64,000 nucleotides of DNA from Paratinospora sagittata (GCA_035771175.1 CM069607.1:17988001-18052000); one strand, 5' to 3'. Counted from the first letter of the stretch, positions 1 to 11,364 are shown. Numbers and translations are program-made. The notes: generated from the sequence alone by a model not told the origin.

Positions 1-210
1 AAAATCTCATTGTTGGCTGCTTTGAATAATTCTTTGTGAGGTGTCCAACATTCAGGAGGAAGTATCTGTGGATTCATCATGCTTTTGAAAGCTCCAGTAT
101 CGAAATAAGCAATCACAGAGATGGGATTGTCATATTTAGACTGTAATATGGAGATGGGAGCATAAGGCATGGAGTGAGTAACCTTAGAAGTTGGAAAAGA
201 GTGGGAAATC
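1..210 (-). pseudogene. Endogenous pararetrovirus fragment, aspartic protease region
   Basis: Read on the minus strand, one frame is open across the whole stretch and runs off the window edge. It carries the aspartic-protease active-site motif D-T-G-A at 90-101, followed within about ten residues by an S-x-M-N-P segment and then A-A-N-N, the arrangement of the pepsin-like protease of Caulimoviridae polyproteins. Read 5' to 3' on the minus strand it lies downstream of the capsid-like zinc-knuckle region at 3142-5240, from which it is separated only by the solo LTR at 211-3096. Reverse transcriptase and RNase H, expected next, would lie beyond the left edge. The family call rests on the neighbouring movement-protein region; alone, this protease could be from any retroelement. 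Confidence 0.65.
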
Positions 211-3096
211 TGTCATGACCCACTCTACGTGACGTCATGACCAGCACGGGGACCTTCGAGTATACCCTCCGTCGGTACACCCGACTCCCCGTCAGCTCTC
301 GAATACAAATACGAATCCCCAAAAAGAAATAAAAATACATCCTTAACAACCAACTAACATGATCATAATGAAATAAAATATTACTTCTCCAAATTTTTAC
401 AAATATAAAATTCCAGAGTCTTCAAAATGATACAAAACCCAACACATTCCAACTGTGTTAAATATACAATTACTAGGTGTTATCATGTACATAATTATCA
501 AAATACAAAACTAAATGTACAACACATACATGAAACAAAAACAAGGGACGCTCCGTAGTCAAGCCTTCCCTTTTCCTTTTCTATCAGATCCTGAAATAAG
601 ATGGTGAGGTGTGAGCTACAGCCAACTCAGTGAATGTTATTTACAAGTGGCATATATGTGCATTTATAAAACATGGTAAGATCATAAAACAGTTGAAATA
701 TCATGATGACGAAATAGATTACATACATGCTAACATAATGGATCAAGCCATACATAAGACAATGCATAACATTTGTAGTCATGCTCATGCAATCCTAACA
801 CCTCCTGAGTACGGGGGTTCAAGGTTGGTGTGCTACACACAGTACTTGAACACACACTTAATACTCGTATCCTAATAAGATTTCTGGGGTTGTGCAGCAC
901 GTAAGATTAGCCTAAACTAACCTACCCATACACAATCCATAAAACCCTCTGCCAGGTACACAACTGGGATCGCCGCTACACACGAGAGTTCCCAAAAAGA
1001 GAAAATTCCAACTATGAGCCTCAACCCAAATTGTCATCCCAATGAATTATGCTCAAATGTATTTCATGGAATATTAAAACATGCATACCATCATACAAAA
1101 ACATTTAAAACATTTTTATACTACAATGCCACATATAAATAATCCAAAAGTAAAAGAACACTCACTCTTGATTAGCTAAGTCTAGCCAATCCAATCGCCA
1201 AAACTCTCCAATTGACTAAACGGGTTCAAGATCAATCCCAAGACCTGGAAATAACATGGTTCACACAACTAAAAATCAGTCATAAAGTGTGTTAAAACTT
1301 CATGTTCAAACCCAATCTAAAGTCAATTAGATTCTAAATTGATTACCCCCTTGAGTCAATTTCCATATTGCCCAACTTGATCACTTAGACTCAATTAAAC
1401 TAAGATTAACCTAAATTGAATGTAATAGGGTGATCCCATGATCCAACCACTAATATACATGGAATTCAATTATAATTAGGGTCAATTAGACTATACATCA
1501 AGTCAATTTCATCAATTGACTAAGTCTTGGTCAAAACCCTCAATTAGGCCAATATAAAACATAAGGTCAAAATGAACTAAGTCATATCAATTTAACATAG
1601 GTTCTAACATTTTAAACCCATCATGCTACGCAATTTGGGTCCAATTAAACAATCCCCAAGTCAATTTCATAAATTGACTTGCTTTGGGTGAAAAGTCCCA
1701 ATTTGGGCAAAATCCCCAAATTACATGCAAAATTGCTAAAGTACATGAAAAATGTCAAATACGTAGCCTAGATCAAAATAGTCAACCTTAGGGTGTCCAT
1801 TATGAGAACCCACTGAATTCAATCATCAAACAACCCTAATCATGTCCAATTAGACCTACATTGCATAATTTTCCAAATTTTATATCAAAAGCATCAAAAG
1901 CCCCAAATCTGGAAATTTTCATACATAGGCCATATTGCCAATTTTACACTAGGCCACCATGTTCAGCCATGAATTTAACTGATCTTGCAACATGGAATCA
2001 TCCACAATGGTCACTAGGTCAACATAGTTGACATGCAAAGATTTTGAAAAAGTCTAAGGTCATAAACTAAGTATAGGTCATTTGAACTAATCCTTTCAAT
2101 TTCTTGCTAGAAATTGGGGGCTTCACCATTAGTGTACTCCTAACACTCTCTAATCACACATATGTGACATGCAAGACTCAACTTCAACTTTGGTCTTCCA
2201 CCCATCCAAGGTTCATCACAATGCATGAATCAAAATGAAACCCTCATGCCAAAATATAGCTATCATGCAACTAATAGAGAGATTCAAGGAAAAAATGGAG
2301 GAAAAATGCAAACCTTAGGTGTTCTTGAGCAAGAAACCACCAAACCCTAATTTTCCTCTCCTTTTCTCCTCTCCAGCTCCTTTCTCTCTTTTCTGGCTGA
2401 GAAATGAGCAAATGACCCTAAAATTACGTTTTGATTGCTTAAATAGACAAGCTTGGGCCCACAACTAAAAGTTGCCACAAACTATCAAAAAATCAATTTT
2501 CTTGTTACAATACTTGCACTTAGATAGTCAATTTCTTGCAAAATACACATCAATTTAACATCTTAACCGTTCAAAGGTTGGATGAGTCAGTTACCAAAAT
2601 TCGAGTAAACTTTAAACACAATCCACCAGTGGGATTGCGAGATCTAATTGTTTGATCAAACCTGCGTAAGAAAATCCAAAAATCCGTGAAACAGTGTTTG
2701 GAGTCTTATAACTCATAGTAGGTAACTCCGATCAAGATCTTCACCGTTCATAATGAAGATCTATCATATAAGAATGAGCTGAAAAAATTTCAGCTCAATC
2801 GGAGATCTAGCATATCAAACGATTGATGTAATTTGTGACAGAAATCTCTTCCTCCATGGAGAGAGTTCCACTGGATCCAAAACACCGTTCTCGACATGTT
2901 TTGACGTCGAACAGGTCTCCGATGGTTCCAAAGCTTCATGCGCACTCTTTATGACCTAAGATCATGCAAAGACACTCGAACTTACGTGCTTCGAGCATCA
3001 AAATACGTATACACATACGTATACGAATACATATATAGGTACTCCGTGGGTACACTATGGGTCAAAATAACGTCACCGAAAGGCACGGGTGCTACA
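211..3096 (-). mobile_element. Solo LTR (about 2.9 kb) inserted in the pararetrovirus
   Basis: The block starts TGTCATGACC and ends GGTGCTACA, so it has TG...CA termini, and is flanked by a perfect 5-bp duplication AAATC (206-210 and 3097-3101). The pararetroviral reading continues on both sides. On the minus strand it begins TGTAGCACCCG, a start common in plant gypsy-type LTRs, which is why the minus strand is chosen. No open frame of note, no primer-binding site and no polypurine tract lie inside the duplications, so this is best read as a solo LTR left by LTR-LTR recombination. It holds many short CAATT/AATTGACT repeats at about 1300-1900. A non-coding LARD-type element is the alternative. 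Confidence 0.75.
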
Positions 3097-5240
3097 AAAT
3101 CATTCCCATAAAATGATCATCTGCATCGTCATCTGAGGTAATCAGAGGATAATTAATGTCAGAGTCGGATATCTCTGCAGCTTGAGAAGCAAAGATAGTT
3201 TCTTCATCAGGTGAATCTTGTTCAGAGAAAATAGATTCAATATCCTGATCCGGGGATAAGGAATATGATTGTTGAATCTGATGAATGAGATGCTGACTCT
3301 TTTTCTTTTCAGGACATTGCTTAGCAAAATGGCTTGGTTTCTTTCAGATGTAACATGTAGCTTCCTTTGGTGAGGAAAATCGTCTTCTTTTGAAATAGCG
3401 GATACGTCTTTTCTTTTTGGAAAATCTTTTGGAGTACCAAGGTGGACTATTTTTATGACGATACTTCTTCTTGGAGTGATTGGAGAAAGACTTGTGCTTC
3501 TTGTCTTTACAAAGACATTTCTTCGTATGCTTACAGCCAATTTTGAGGTAATTCTTCCGGCAAGATTGGGAGAAATCTACAGAAGGGTCTTTCATTTCTT
3601 TCCATAATTTTCGGATTTCACATAATTTGTCAATGGCTATAGTAAGGAATTGGAAAATCTCTACAAAAGATATTTGTTCCATTGGTCTGCCTATGGCGAG
3701 AATAAGACGGTTGATCTCTGCATGTGTTTCTTTAGTAAGAGAAGCAATAAATGTATACTTGAGATCAGGCTTATTGATTCCACTAAGTAAGTGAAATCAA
3801 AAGATCATTCGGGAGAAGTGTTTTTGGAGCTTCTTCCGATCAAGGGAGCAGCATTTCATAGTGAAAAAATCTTGTTTATACTGCTTTTCAACAAGAGAAA
3901 TGTCACAAACGAATTCTTTGAGCATAACATTATAAACATCAAAGATGGATGTCTGAACCAGCTGTAGAATTCGATATTCAGCTAGGCAAAGTAGCCAATC
4001 ACGAAGAAGGCCTGTGCATCTGGAGAAAAAGTCACGGATGATTTCTTCAGCAATTTTTCCAGTTAACTGTTGATTGTCCATCCATGCACACCAAGTGGAT
4101 AATTTGTCTCTCCATTGATCTACAGGAACAGTATCAAGACTGAACCATGGGCCTGAATTATGTTGGGCTATTGCAGGTGCTGCTCTTGGAGGCTCAAGAA
4201 ATGACTCGTCAGTATCTGAAAGGATTTCAAAAATGTCTGGTTCACGGCGACGAGATGAAGATGGATCATCAGCCATATGTATATCATTAATATGGGAAAG
4301 ATCCATATAATTTTGTTCATCATCTGTCTGATTTGAAATATCTGAAGAATAATCATCTGAGTCAGAGATATCAAACATAGCATGAAGCTGCATAAAAGCT
4401 GTTGGAGGTTTGTCCTTGGGAGGAACCGCAGTATCTTGAGTAACTAGGTGGTCAAGAAACTGAACAAAAGGTTGGATAAGGTTAGAAGGTGGAGGTTCAC
4501 TCGGAGGTATGGTGGTAATGGGTTGTGGTGTATGTGAATATGGGATTTCAAATGGAGGTGGTGTAAATAAAGGGGATTCATAAGGTTCATAATCCATAGG
4601 AGTTTTTCCTTTATTAGCACGGCCATATGAAGGATGAGAACCTCGAGGTGGAGGTTCAAAGGAAGGTCTGGTTGTAAATGGTGGAGGATTTTTACGGAAA
4701 ATAGTGGAGAATAGAAATGGAGTGGTGTCTGTTGGTGTATGAGGTCGAGGAGTAAGTTGAGGAGATGTGTACATATAGGAATCCAGCAAAGTTCTGTAAG
4801 GATCTGCTAGAGGTTTCTTAGTTTTCTGAAGATCAGCCTCTACATATGAAAGTTGTTTCAATTGTCTGATTTCAACCTCATACAGCATAAATTTTGGACC
4901 AGAATATTTATTCTCCAAATAATACCGCAAGGTAGCATCAAGCTTCTGAATTCTTTCACGAATTTCTTGGTTACTCTATTGGGCTATGGCAGCCTGAGCA
5001 TCAGTCTTATGGGTAAGATTGGTAGTAACTGAAGATATGCTAGTAAGTTGATGATCAATCCTTTGTAGGTATTGATTATGAACTAAAGCATTATTTGTCT
5101 GCCAACTCAATACTTCTTCGGGTTGAGAGATGAGCTTAGTAGAACCGTCTGGCCTTACTTCAGTAGGAACTGAAAAAGGATTGACAGTTGTTTGATGATG
5201 TGGATCTGAGACTCTTTGTAAAGGTGGAAAGTCCTGATCG
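3097..5240 (-). pseudogene. Endogenous pararetrovirus, capsid-like region with zinc knuckle
   Basis: On the minus strand, open segments at 4976-5377, 3797-4930, 3344-3682 and 3142-3540 follow one another with frame changes. The segments contain a proline-rich stretch with repeated P-P-P (about 4440-4760), an acidic D/S-rich stretch (about 4260-4380), a W-rich helical segment (about 3950-4130) typical of the capsid/Gag-like part of Caulimoviridae polyproteins, a lysine/arginine-rich basic stretch (about 3370-3560), and a CCHC zinc knuckle (about 3305-3365). The knuckle is broken: a stop codon sits where its second cysteine is expected. An acidic tail follows and leads into the protease. With several frame breaks and stops this copy cannot encode a full polyprotein. 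Confidence 0.65.
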
Positions 5241-6747
5241 TATTGACTGACAGGAAAACATGGGTGAATAATTGCTGCTGTAGGTGGAGCAGGAGGATCA
5301 TCCTGATGGTGGATGACAGCCTTTCTGCAAGAATAAGTGTACGTGGCAGGAGGTGGTTCAAATTGAGAAGGAGGCACATGAAAAATCCATTCTTCAATGT
5401 CATCATCGGAGATATCAGTGTGGCACGAGCAGTCAGGATGACAAATAGCAGGATTACAATCCCAGATAAAATGTCCATCTACATGTGAATGATAAACAGG
5501 GAACCCTGAAGGTTTGAAAGATGAACCGGGGGTCTATCTTTGTGATACTTGTAGATTGGCTGGATCATCAAAGAACGATGTACAGGGAGATTCTCCTGAA
5601 TTGAATGGCTTGGAAGCTCAAAACTGATTTTTACCGAACCATCACGTTGCTTTGTGAGACGACGACTTTCGTTGGTAACAACTGGTTCATTGTGCTTGAT
5701 AAACTTTTCATAGTTGGTGAACCAAGTAGTAGGCAAAAGCTGGTAAAGATCTTGCCTTGGCAGTTGACTGGGAATCTGCACAATAGTTAGAACCTCATTA
5801 TCATGAACAAAAGCAATAATCGTACCGTGAGGTTTGTAGGTTTTGAGATGGATTGCATGATCTTGCAATCTGAAAGCCATTTGATGATGAAGAGTTGCAA
5901 GAATTCCTTCAGATTTATGTTGAGCACCTCATAATTGAATTTGTACTTTGAATCTGGTAGGTAGAGTAGGATCATTCAAACAAACATTGAAGTCCGGGGC
6001 TATGGTGAAAACCATAGAGCCATGACTGAGAGTTGTAATGACCGTACCAACGCAGGCATTTTCATACTCTAACAGATTTGTATCCAGAAGAGCAACACAA
6101 GCAAATAGAGGTATGTCACCTCGACCATGGTAGGAAAGAACGAAACAAATTGCACCAAGATGAAAATAAGTATATCCGTTGGACAACCAAATGGCGAATA
6201 AAGTCAGGATCAAACTCAAGGGTGGCATATTGTTCTTGATGTGTAGACTCTAACTAACAGTTGGCTAAGGCTGTACTTTGAACATACTCTTTGATTGGAG
6301 GAGATTTTTTGGAAATCAAAGTTTTGACAGACTTAGTAAAAGAAGGACGACGCTTATTAAACATGGAGTAGGGATTTAACAAAGAAGCCATAATCTCATC
6401 TATTTTACTATTATCTGGAATATGTGTGACTTCCACTAACTGATCAATCTTAGATGTTTTGGTTTTTAGGCATGACTCAGGTAAACTAGAAAAATTAAAA
6501 GGGGAAGACTTTAGAATAGGTTGAGGGGTAGATACAGGCATAGAGGTAGTAGCTTCACCAAAAACTGCCACGGATAAGGTATTACTATCCGAGATGGCTC
6601 TCCTGGCCTTTCAAGGACTGTCCTTTTATATCCACTGGATCAAACAGGTGAAAAAGCTAGTTCCTGGTAGCTTGTAAATACCTTAAATCAGAACTACAGT
6701 CTTAATCTAAGAATCTTGTACAATGTCTGAGTCACAGACTACACACA
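5241..6747 (-). pseudogene. Endogenous pararetrovirus N-terminal and movement-protein region, copy A
   Basis: Minus-strand open pieces at 6254-6571, 5929-6228 and 5479-5880 cover the N-terminal part of a polyprotein and a movement-protein domain. The movement protein is recognised by the cluster L-S-Y-H-G-R-G, A-L-L-D-T, L-E-Y and a later F-T-I-A-P-D-F-N segment (all 5929-6228), the conserved core of the 30K-type movement proteins of badnavirus-like Caulimoviridae. These proteins enlarge plasmodesmata for cell-to-cell spread, a function LTR retrotransposons lack, which is the main reason to call this viral. The pieces are separated by stops or frameshifts, so the copy is dead. It is the first unit of a 1507-bp direct tandem duplication and stays linked to the capsid region. 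Confidence 0.65.
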
Positions 6748-8254
6748 TATTGACTGACAGGAAAACATGGGTGAATAATTGTTGCTGTAGGTGGAGCATG
6801 AGGATCATCCTGATGGTGGATGACAGCCTGTCTGCAAGAATAAGTGTACGTGGCAGGAGGTGGTTCAAATTGAGAAGGAGGCACATCAAAAATCCATTCT
6901 TCAATGTCATCATCGGAGATATCAGTGTGGCACGAGCAGTCAGGATAATGTATAACAGGATTACAATCCCAGATAAAATGTCCATCTACATGTGAATGAT
7001 AAACAGGGAACCCTGAAGGTTGGAAAGAATGAACCGGGGGTCTGTCTTTGTGATACTTGTAGATTGGCTGGATCATCAAAGAATGATGTACTGGGAGATT
7101 CTCCTGAATTGAATGGCTTGGAAGCTCAAAACTGATTTTTACCGAACCATCACGTTGCTTTGTGAGACGAGGACTTTCGTTGGAAACAACTGATTTATTG
7201 TGCTTAATAAACTTTTCATAGTTGGTGAACCAAGCAGTAGACATAAGCTGGTAAAGATCTTACCTTGGCAGTTGCCTGGGAATCTGCACAATAGTTGGAA
7301 CCTCATTATCATGAACAAAAGCCATAATCGTACCGTGAGGTTTGTAGGTTTTGAGATGGATTGCATGATCTTGCAATCTAAAAGCCATTTGATGATGAAT
7401 AGTTGCAAGAATTCCTTCAGATTTATGTTGAGCACCTCAGAATTGAATTTGTACTTTGAATCTGGTAGGTAGAGTAGGATCATTCAAACAAACATTGAAG
7501 TCCGAGGCTATGGTGAAAACCATGGAGCCATGACTGAGAGTTGTAATGACCATACCAATGCAGACATATTCATACTCTAACAGATTCGTATCCAGAAGAG
7601 CAACACGAGCAAATAGCGGTATGTCACCTCAACCATGGTAGGAAAGAACCAAACGAATTGCACCAAGATGAAGATGAGTATATCCGTTGGACAACCAATG
7701 GCGAATAAAGTCAGGATCAAACTCAAGGGTGACATATTGTTCTTGATGTGTAGACTCTAACTAACAGTTGGCTAAGGCTGTACTTTGAACATACTCTTTG
7801 ATTGGAGGAGATTTTTTGGAAATCAAAGTTTTGACAGACTTAGTAAAAGAAGGACGACGTTTATTAAACATGGAGTAGGGATTTAACAAATGAGCTATAA
7901 TCTCATCTATTTTACTATTATCTGGAATATGTGTGACTTCCACTAACTGATCAATCTTAGATGTTTTGGTTTTTAGGCATGACTCAGGTAAACTAGAAAA
8001 ATTAAAAGAGGAAGACTTTAGAATAGGTTGAGGGGTAGATACAGGCATAGAGGTAGTAGCTTCACCAAAAACTGCCATGGATAAGGTATGACTATCCGAC
8101 ACGGCTCTCCTGGCCTCTCAAGGACTGTCCTTTTATATCTACTGGATCAAACAGGTGAAAAAGCTAGTTCCTGGTAGCTTGTAAATACCTTAAACCAGAA
8201 CTACTGTCTTAATCTAAGAATCTTGTACAGTGTCTGAGTCACAGACTACACACA
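6748..8254 (-). pseudogene. Endogenous pararetrovirus N-terminal and movement-protein region, copy B
   Basis: This is the second unit of the tandem duplication, collinear with 5241-6747 at an offset of 1507 bp and differing by scattered substitutions (a few percent by eye). Open minus-strand pieces are 7761-8102 (N-terminal part, with its ATG at about 8102), 7139-7483 and 6732-7244. The movement-protein core at about 7450-7740 is frameshifted and contains stops, so it is more damaged than copy A. The unit ends abruptly at 6748, where the reading leaves the viral frame into the repeat of the upstream region. No complete protein can be made from it. Confidence 0.65.
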
Positions 8255-8533
8255 CAAAACATAGACGACAAAAAATGATAAGGAGGATAAAAATGATGAT
8301 ACAGACTATAACAAACCAAACATGAAGGTTTGACAACATTATTGTGAGAAAAAGATATTATGCAGCAGTTTAAGTAAAAAGATAACAAGATGTAATAAAA
8401 TACATGCGGATAAAACGATAGCAAATATCGCACATAGAAAATATAGAGACAAACGACTTAAAACCATATTATTACAACGATACTTACATATACTCTGCTA
8501 AAGAAGGAATGGCTCTGATAATCCATTAACCTC
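8255..8533 (-). other. Pararetrovirus leader with tRNA-Met primer-site-like motif
   Basis: This is AT-rich non-coding DNA upstream (minus-strand sense) of the polyprotein start at about 8102. At 8514-8523 the plus strand reads GGCTCTGATA, whose complement TATCAGAGCC matches the inner part of the initiator tRNA-Met primer-binding site used by Caulimoviridae and many LTR elements. The canonical leading TGG lies a few bases away (TGGAT before TATCAGAGCC), so the site is imperfect. Its position about 400 bp before the first ATG suits a viral leader. Confidence 0.4.
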
Positions 8534-8794
8534 ATGTTGGCCCGAAAATGTCCAAGAGGGGGGTGAATTGGACACTTAGGTAATTTAAAAATAAATATAA
8601 TGAAAAACTAATAGTACGAAAAATAAACAAATATACACAGTCAACTTATAGTGGTTCGGCTACTTGCCTACGTCCACTACCTAACCTCCTCAGTTAGGAT
8701 TTTAAATCTTTTCACTAAGGGATTCTCTTACGGGTGTGAATCAAACCGTTACACTTTTTCTCAACTATCGGATTTTAGAACAACAGTTACGTTT

Positions 8795-8967
8795 CTCAAC
8801 TTGCAGGCTTGAGACCAACCTATCCCAACTTTTGGGTGTGAGACAAGCATAAACCTCTCGACTTGCAAGCTAGAGAGATACCTATCTCAACTTACGGGTG
8901 TGAGACAAACCTAAACACTTGACTTACAGGTGCAAGACAACCTATCTCAACGTACGGGTGTGAGACC
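8795..8967. repeat. About 60-bp subrepeats, roughly three copies
   Basis: CCTATCYCAAC...GGGTGTGAGAC recurs at 8819, 8881 and 8941 (spacing 62 and 60 bp), joined by CTTGCAGGCTTGAGA-like segments. Copies differ by substitutions. Short tandem subrepeats of this kind are common in LTRs and viral promoter regions. Confidence 0.7.
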
Positions 8968-9652
8968 TTCCATTATACTTGTTGGATACAAGAATATTAA
9001 CTCAGTAGTTTATCTAACTACTGTTACAACCTTGATACAGTATACAAGACATGAAATGAAGTACAACTGTATCCGATAAACTATCTCTCAAATTTTCTTT
9101 TCAGCAAGAATAATATAAGTTAAAACAGTGCTAAAAATTTGAGTAAAAACAGTTCAACCTTTCAAATAGATTTTCAGATAAAGATATAAATTTAGTTCAA
9201 TATGAAAATCATTTGAATAAACAAAGTTTCAAAGAAAACGCTTTGAAAACAAAATAGTTCAAAAACTTTTGAAACAAGTGAAAATTCGACTAACTTTCAA
9301 GAGTGTTTTGGCTCAATGAATTTTTGGTGTGTTAGCAAATTTTCAAGTGCGAGTATATATATATAGAGTCGTAGAGACAAAGTTGTTCATTTGAATTTGA
9401 ATTTCAAATATAAACGTTTACACACAACAGCTAGAATGTATCACGAAAATGGCAACTGCATTTTCTATGAACATTCTAATTCTCTTCAGATTCACAAATA
9501 AGGAAAGTCTAAAAGACATAGTTCATGAATCATAAGATATCTCTCACAAATCCAAAAAGTTGATTTTTGCAAGAAAACTTGTTCTAAAAAGTAGTTCAAA
9601 AAGATGTGGGAGTCAAAACAGCAAAATATCAATTTTGTTGTTTTGTTCCTTT

Positions 9653-10209
9653 GAGGACGCTCATGGAGCATAAGCGTCCTATCGAACGGTAAAGTGAGGG
9701 CGCTACTGAGACGTGAGCGTCTCGACTTACTTTATGAGAAAAATGATTTTAGATCACGAGGGCGCTAATTTATAGTTAGCATCCTGACTTGTTTTAAAAC
9801 ATTTAAATGCACGAGGACGCTACTCACAAGTAAGCTTCCTAACATTTTAAAAACATTTAAAACAATATTGAGGACGCTGAAGGACAATCAGCTTCCTGAA
9901 AGTTATCACGTTGGTTCTTAAGAAGATGTCGCCCCTATCCAGGCAGCGTCCTGATAGTATTTTCAACTTATAACTATCAGCGTCCTCAAAGATAAAATCT
10001 TTGAAGAACTTAGAAAACTTTTAGCAAACTGAAACAAAGTCAGTGTCCTGACAACTTCAAAGGTTGACTAAAGTGAGGCCGCTACTTGCAAGTAAGCATC
10101 CTGATAAATTAGTTCAATTCAACCTTGAATGAATGCCAGTGTCCTAATATTTTATCAGTATCCTGACTTATCAAGTCTAGAAGGGCACTGCTAAAACATT
10201 AGCTTCCTG
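9653..10209. repeat. Array of short hairpin units AGGACGCT / AGCGTCCT
   Basis: GAGGACGCT or close variants occur at 9653, 9696, 9758, 9813, 9870 and 10075. The complementary AGCGTCCT or variants AGCTTCCT, AGCATCCT, AGTGTCCT and AGTATCCT occur at 9673, 9776, 9833, 9890, 9945, 9979, 10042, 10095, 10159 and 10201. Several pairs (9653/9673, 9813/9833, 9870/9890) can form 7-8 bp stems with loops of about 11 bases. Spacing is irregular (roughly 40-100 bp) and no spacer is conserved, so this is not a CRISPR array. Function unknown. Confidence 0.7.
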
Positions 10210-10871
10210 AAAGACTCATGAAAAATAGTTTTTGATTATTTGATTAAAACTGGATAAAGCTCGATTATAAACAAGATGTTTTTGGATTAAATCAAATACT
10301 TTGGAAATCAATAAAATTCCTTTAAAGTGACACGATCAAAACATGCAATTGATTAAATCTTGCTGAGGGAAATTTGATCGGTAGTCTTTACATTCTAAGT
10401 ACTGAAAGTCTTGGGACTTTAATCATGATATTCAATAGGCTTGTGAGCAATGTTTCTTGATCTTAATTCTTGATAAATCTGAAACACTTGACAAGATCAT
10501 TAGATACACAAACCGGAGATATTTGGAATCATCAAAACATTCATATCATGGGGTTCATTGAAATAAAACCTCATTACTTCTTAATATTTTCTATAGAAAC
10601 TCTCCATCTTTTTCTTTCTTCTCCACACATTTTCTCTAGCCACTAGCAATCAATATCTTTTCATCTATGTAACTCAAGTGATTTAAGAAAATATAAATAT
10701 CTCAAAAATCAAAGTTCAAAGTGTCAATTATTAAATCACACAAATCTATACATCCATGTATTATTAAATTAATCTCTTCTAATGACCAAACGCTAAGTTT
10801 ATAAGGAACATGTCTTTCTTTCATTAGATAAAAGTAATTATAAACTAACCAAAGTTTGAAGAGAAATTTTC

Positions 10872-10923
<52 letters not shown>

Positions 10924-11040
10924 AAATAATGTAAATGTATGATGGATTAATATGATTCATTGATTTTTTATGATCTCTTGTCAAATATTATTGAAAACAA
11001 TAAGTAAAAGAAGATGAATTAAACCTCTAATTGATCGTGC
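10210..11040. other. Intergenic, nothing recognised beyond a (TA)n tract
   Basis: AT-rich DNA with no coding frame. A (TA)n microsatellite of about 46 bp lies at 10873-10919. Confidence 0.7.
10873..10919. repeat. (TA)n microsatellite
   Basis: Uninterrupted TA dinucleotides over about 46 bp. Confidence 0.95.
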
Positions 11041-11076
11041 CCACAAGTAAAGAGAGGGGAAAAATTGTTTTCCTTT

Positions 11077-11130
11077 AGTCCCACGTTACTTGTAAAAAAA
11101 GTGGGAAAACTCTCTCCCACTCTATATAAA
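11077..11130 (+). promoter_or_regulatory. Promoter-like pair: AGTCCCACGTT plus TATATAA
   Basis: AGTCCCACGTT (11077-11087) resembles the upstream sequence element (consensus RTCCCACATCG) of plant small nuclear RNA genes, and CTATATAAA (11122-11130) follows about 35 bp later, near the spacing used by polymerase II snRNA genes. I recognise no snRNA in the next 200 bp. A TCCCAC...TATA pair also occurs in plant LTRs and MITEs, so this may be an old LTR promoter. Confidence 0.3.
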
Positions 11131-11364
11131 CCTAGCAGCCCACTCTTTCAATTCATGCTCAAGTCTCTCCAAGGCAAAAGGGTGTTGCTCTATAAAAGTG
11201 AGATATTCCTATGACAGCACTTGAGTAACAAACACCCGTAAGTGCTCATTTCTTAAAATGAGTCCTTTGAAATAAACTTTTAATGATAATTTTATATAAG
11301 TATGTATATATTTATATATGTGCTTACATGTAGAAATATATAACATTTAAGTAGTACTAGTATA

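Larger units (their letters stand above)
5241..8254. repeat. 1507-bp direct tandem duplication
   Basis: Unit A (5241-6747) and unit B (6748-8254) abut exactly. Both begin TATTGACTGACAGG and both end in the string CAGACTACACACA. Sequence left of unit A (capsid region) and right of unit B (leader) is not repeated, so one internal segment of the integrated virus was duplicated head to tail. Scattered differences show the duplication is not very recent. Confidence 0.85.
8534..10565 (-). other. LTR-like or viral intergenic non-coding block
   Basis: There is no credible coding frame. The block starts TGTTGGCCCG next to the primer-site-like motif, contains GTGGTTCGGC...GCCTACGTCCAC (8651-8677), which resembles a motif in the copia LTR at 35902-35929, and holds two repeat structures (8795-8967 and 9653-10209). 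AACCTCAT occurs just before it (about 8525-8532) and again near 10567, but without CA termini or terminal inverted repeats, so I cannot say whether it is an LTR, the intergenic region of the pararetrovirus or a separate insertion. Confidence 0.35.

Noticed and set aside
3797..4930. Proline-rich 377-codon frame as a host cell-wall protein gene
   Set aside because: It is collinear with the capsid-like region of the pararetrovirus, between the movement-protein and zinc-knuckle parts, and shows frame breaks at both ends.
9653..10209. Possible CRISPR-like array
   Set aside because: Units are 8-9 bp, irregularly spaced, in both orientations and diverged, in a plant genome without cas genes.
8525..10575. 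AACCTCAT on both sides of 8534-10565 as a target duplication
   Set aside because: The enclosed block lacks both CA-type LTR termini and inverted repeats at those exact borders, so the match may be coincidence.
11140..11300. snRNA, snoRNA or tRNA gene after the TATA box
   Set aside because: No C/D or H/ACA boxes, A/B boxes or known snRNA core sequences are visible.
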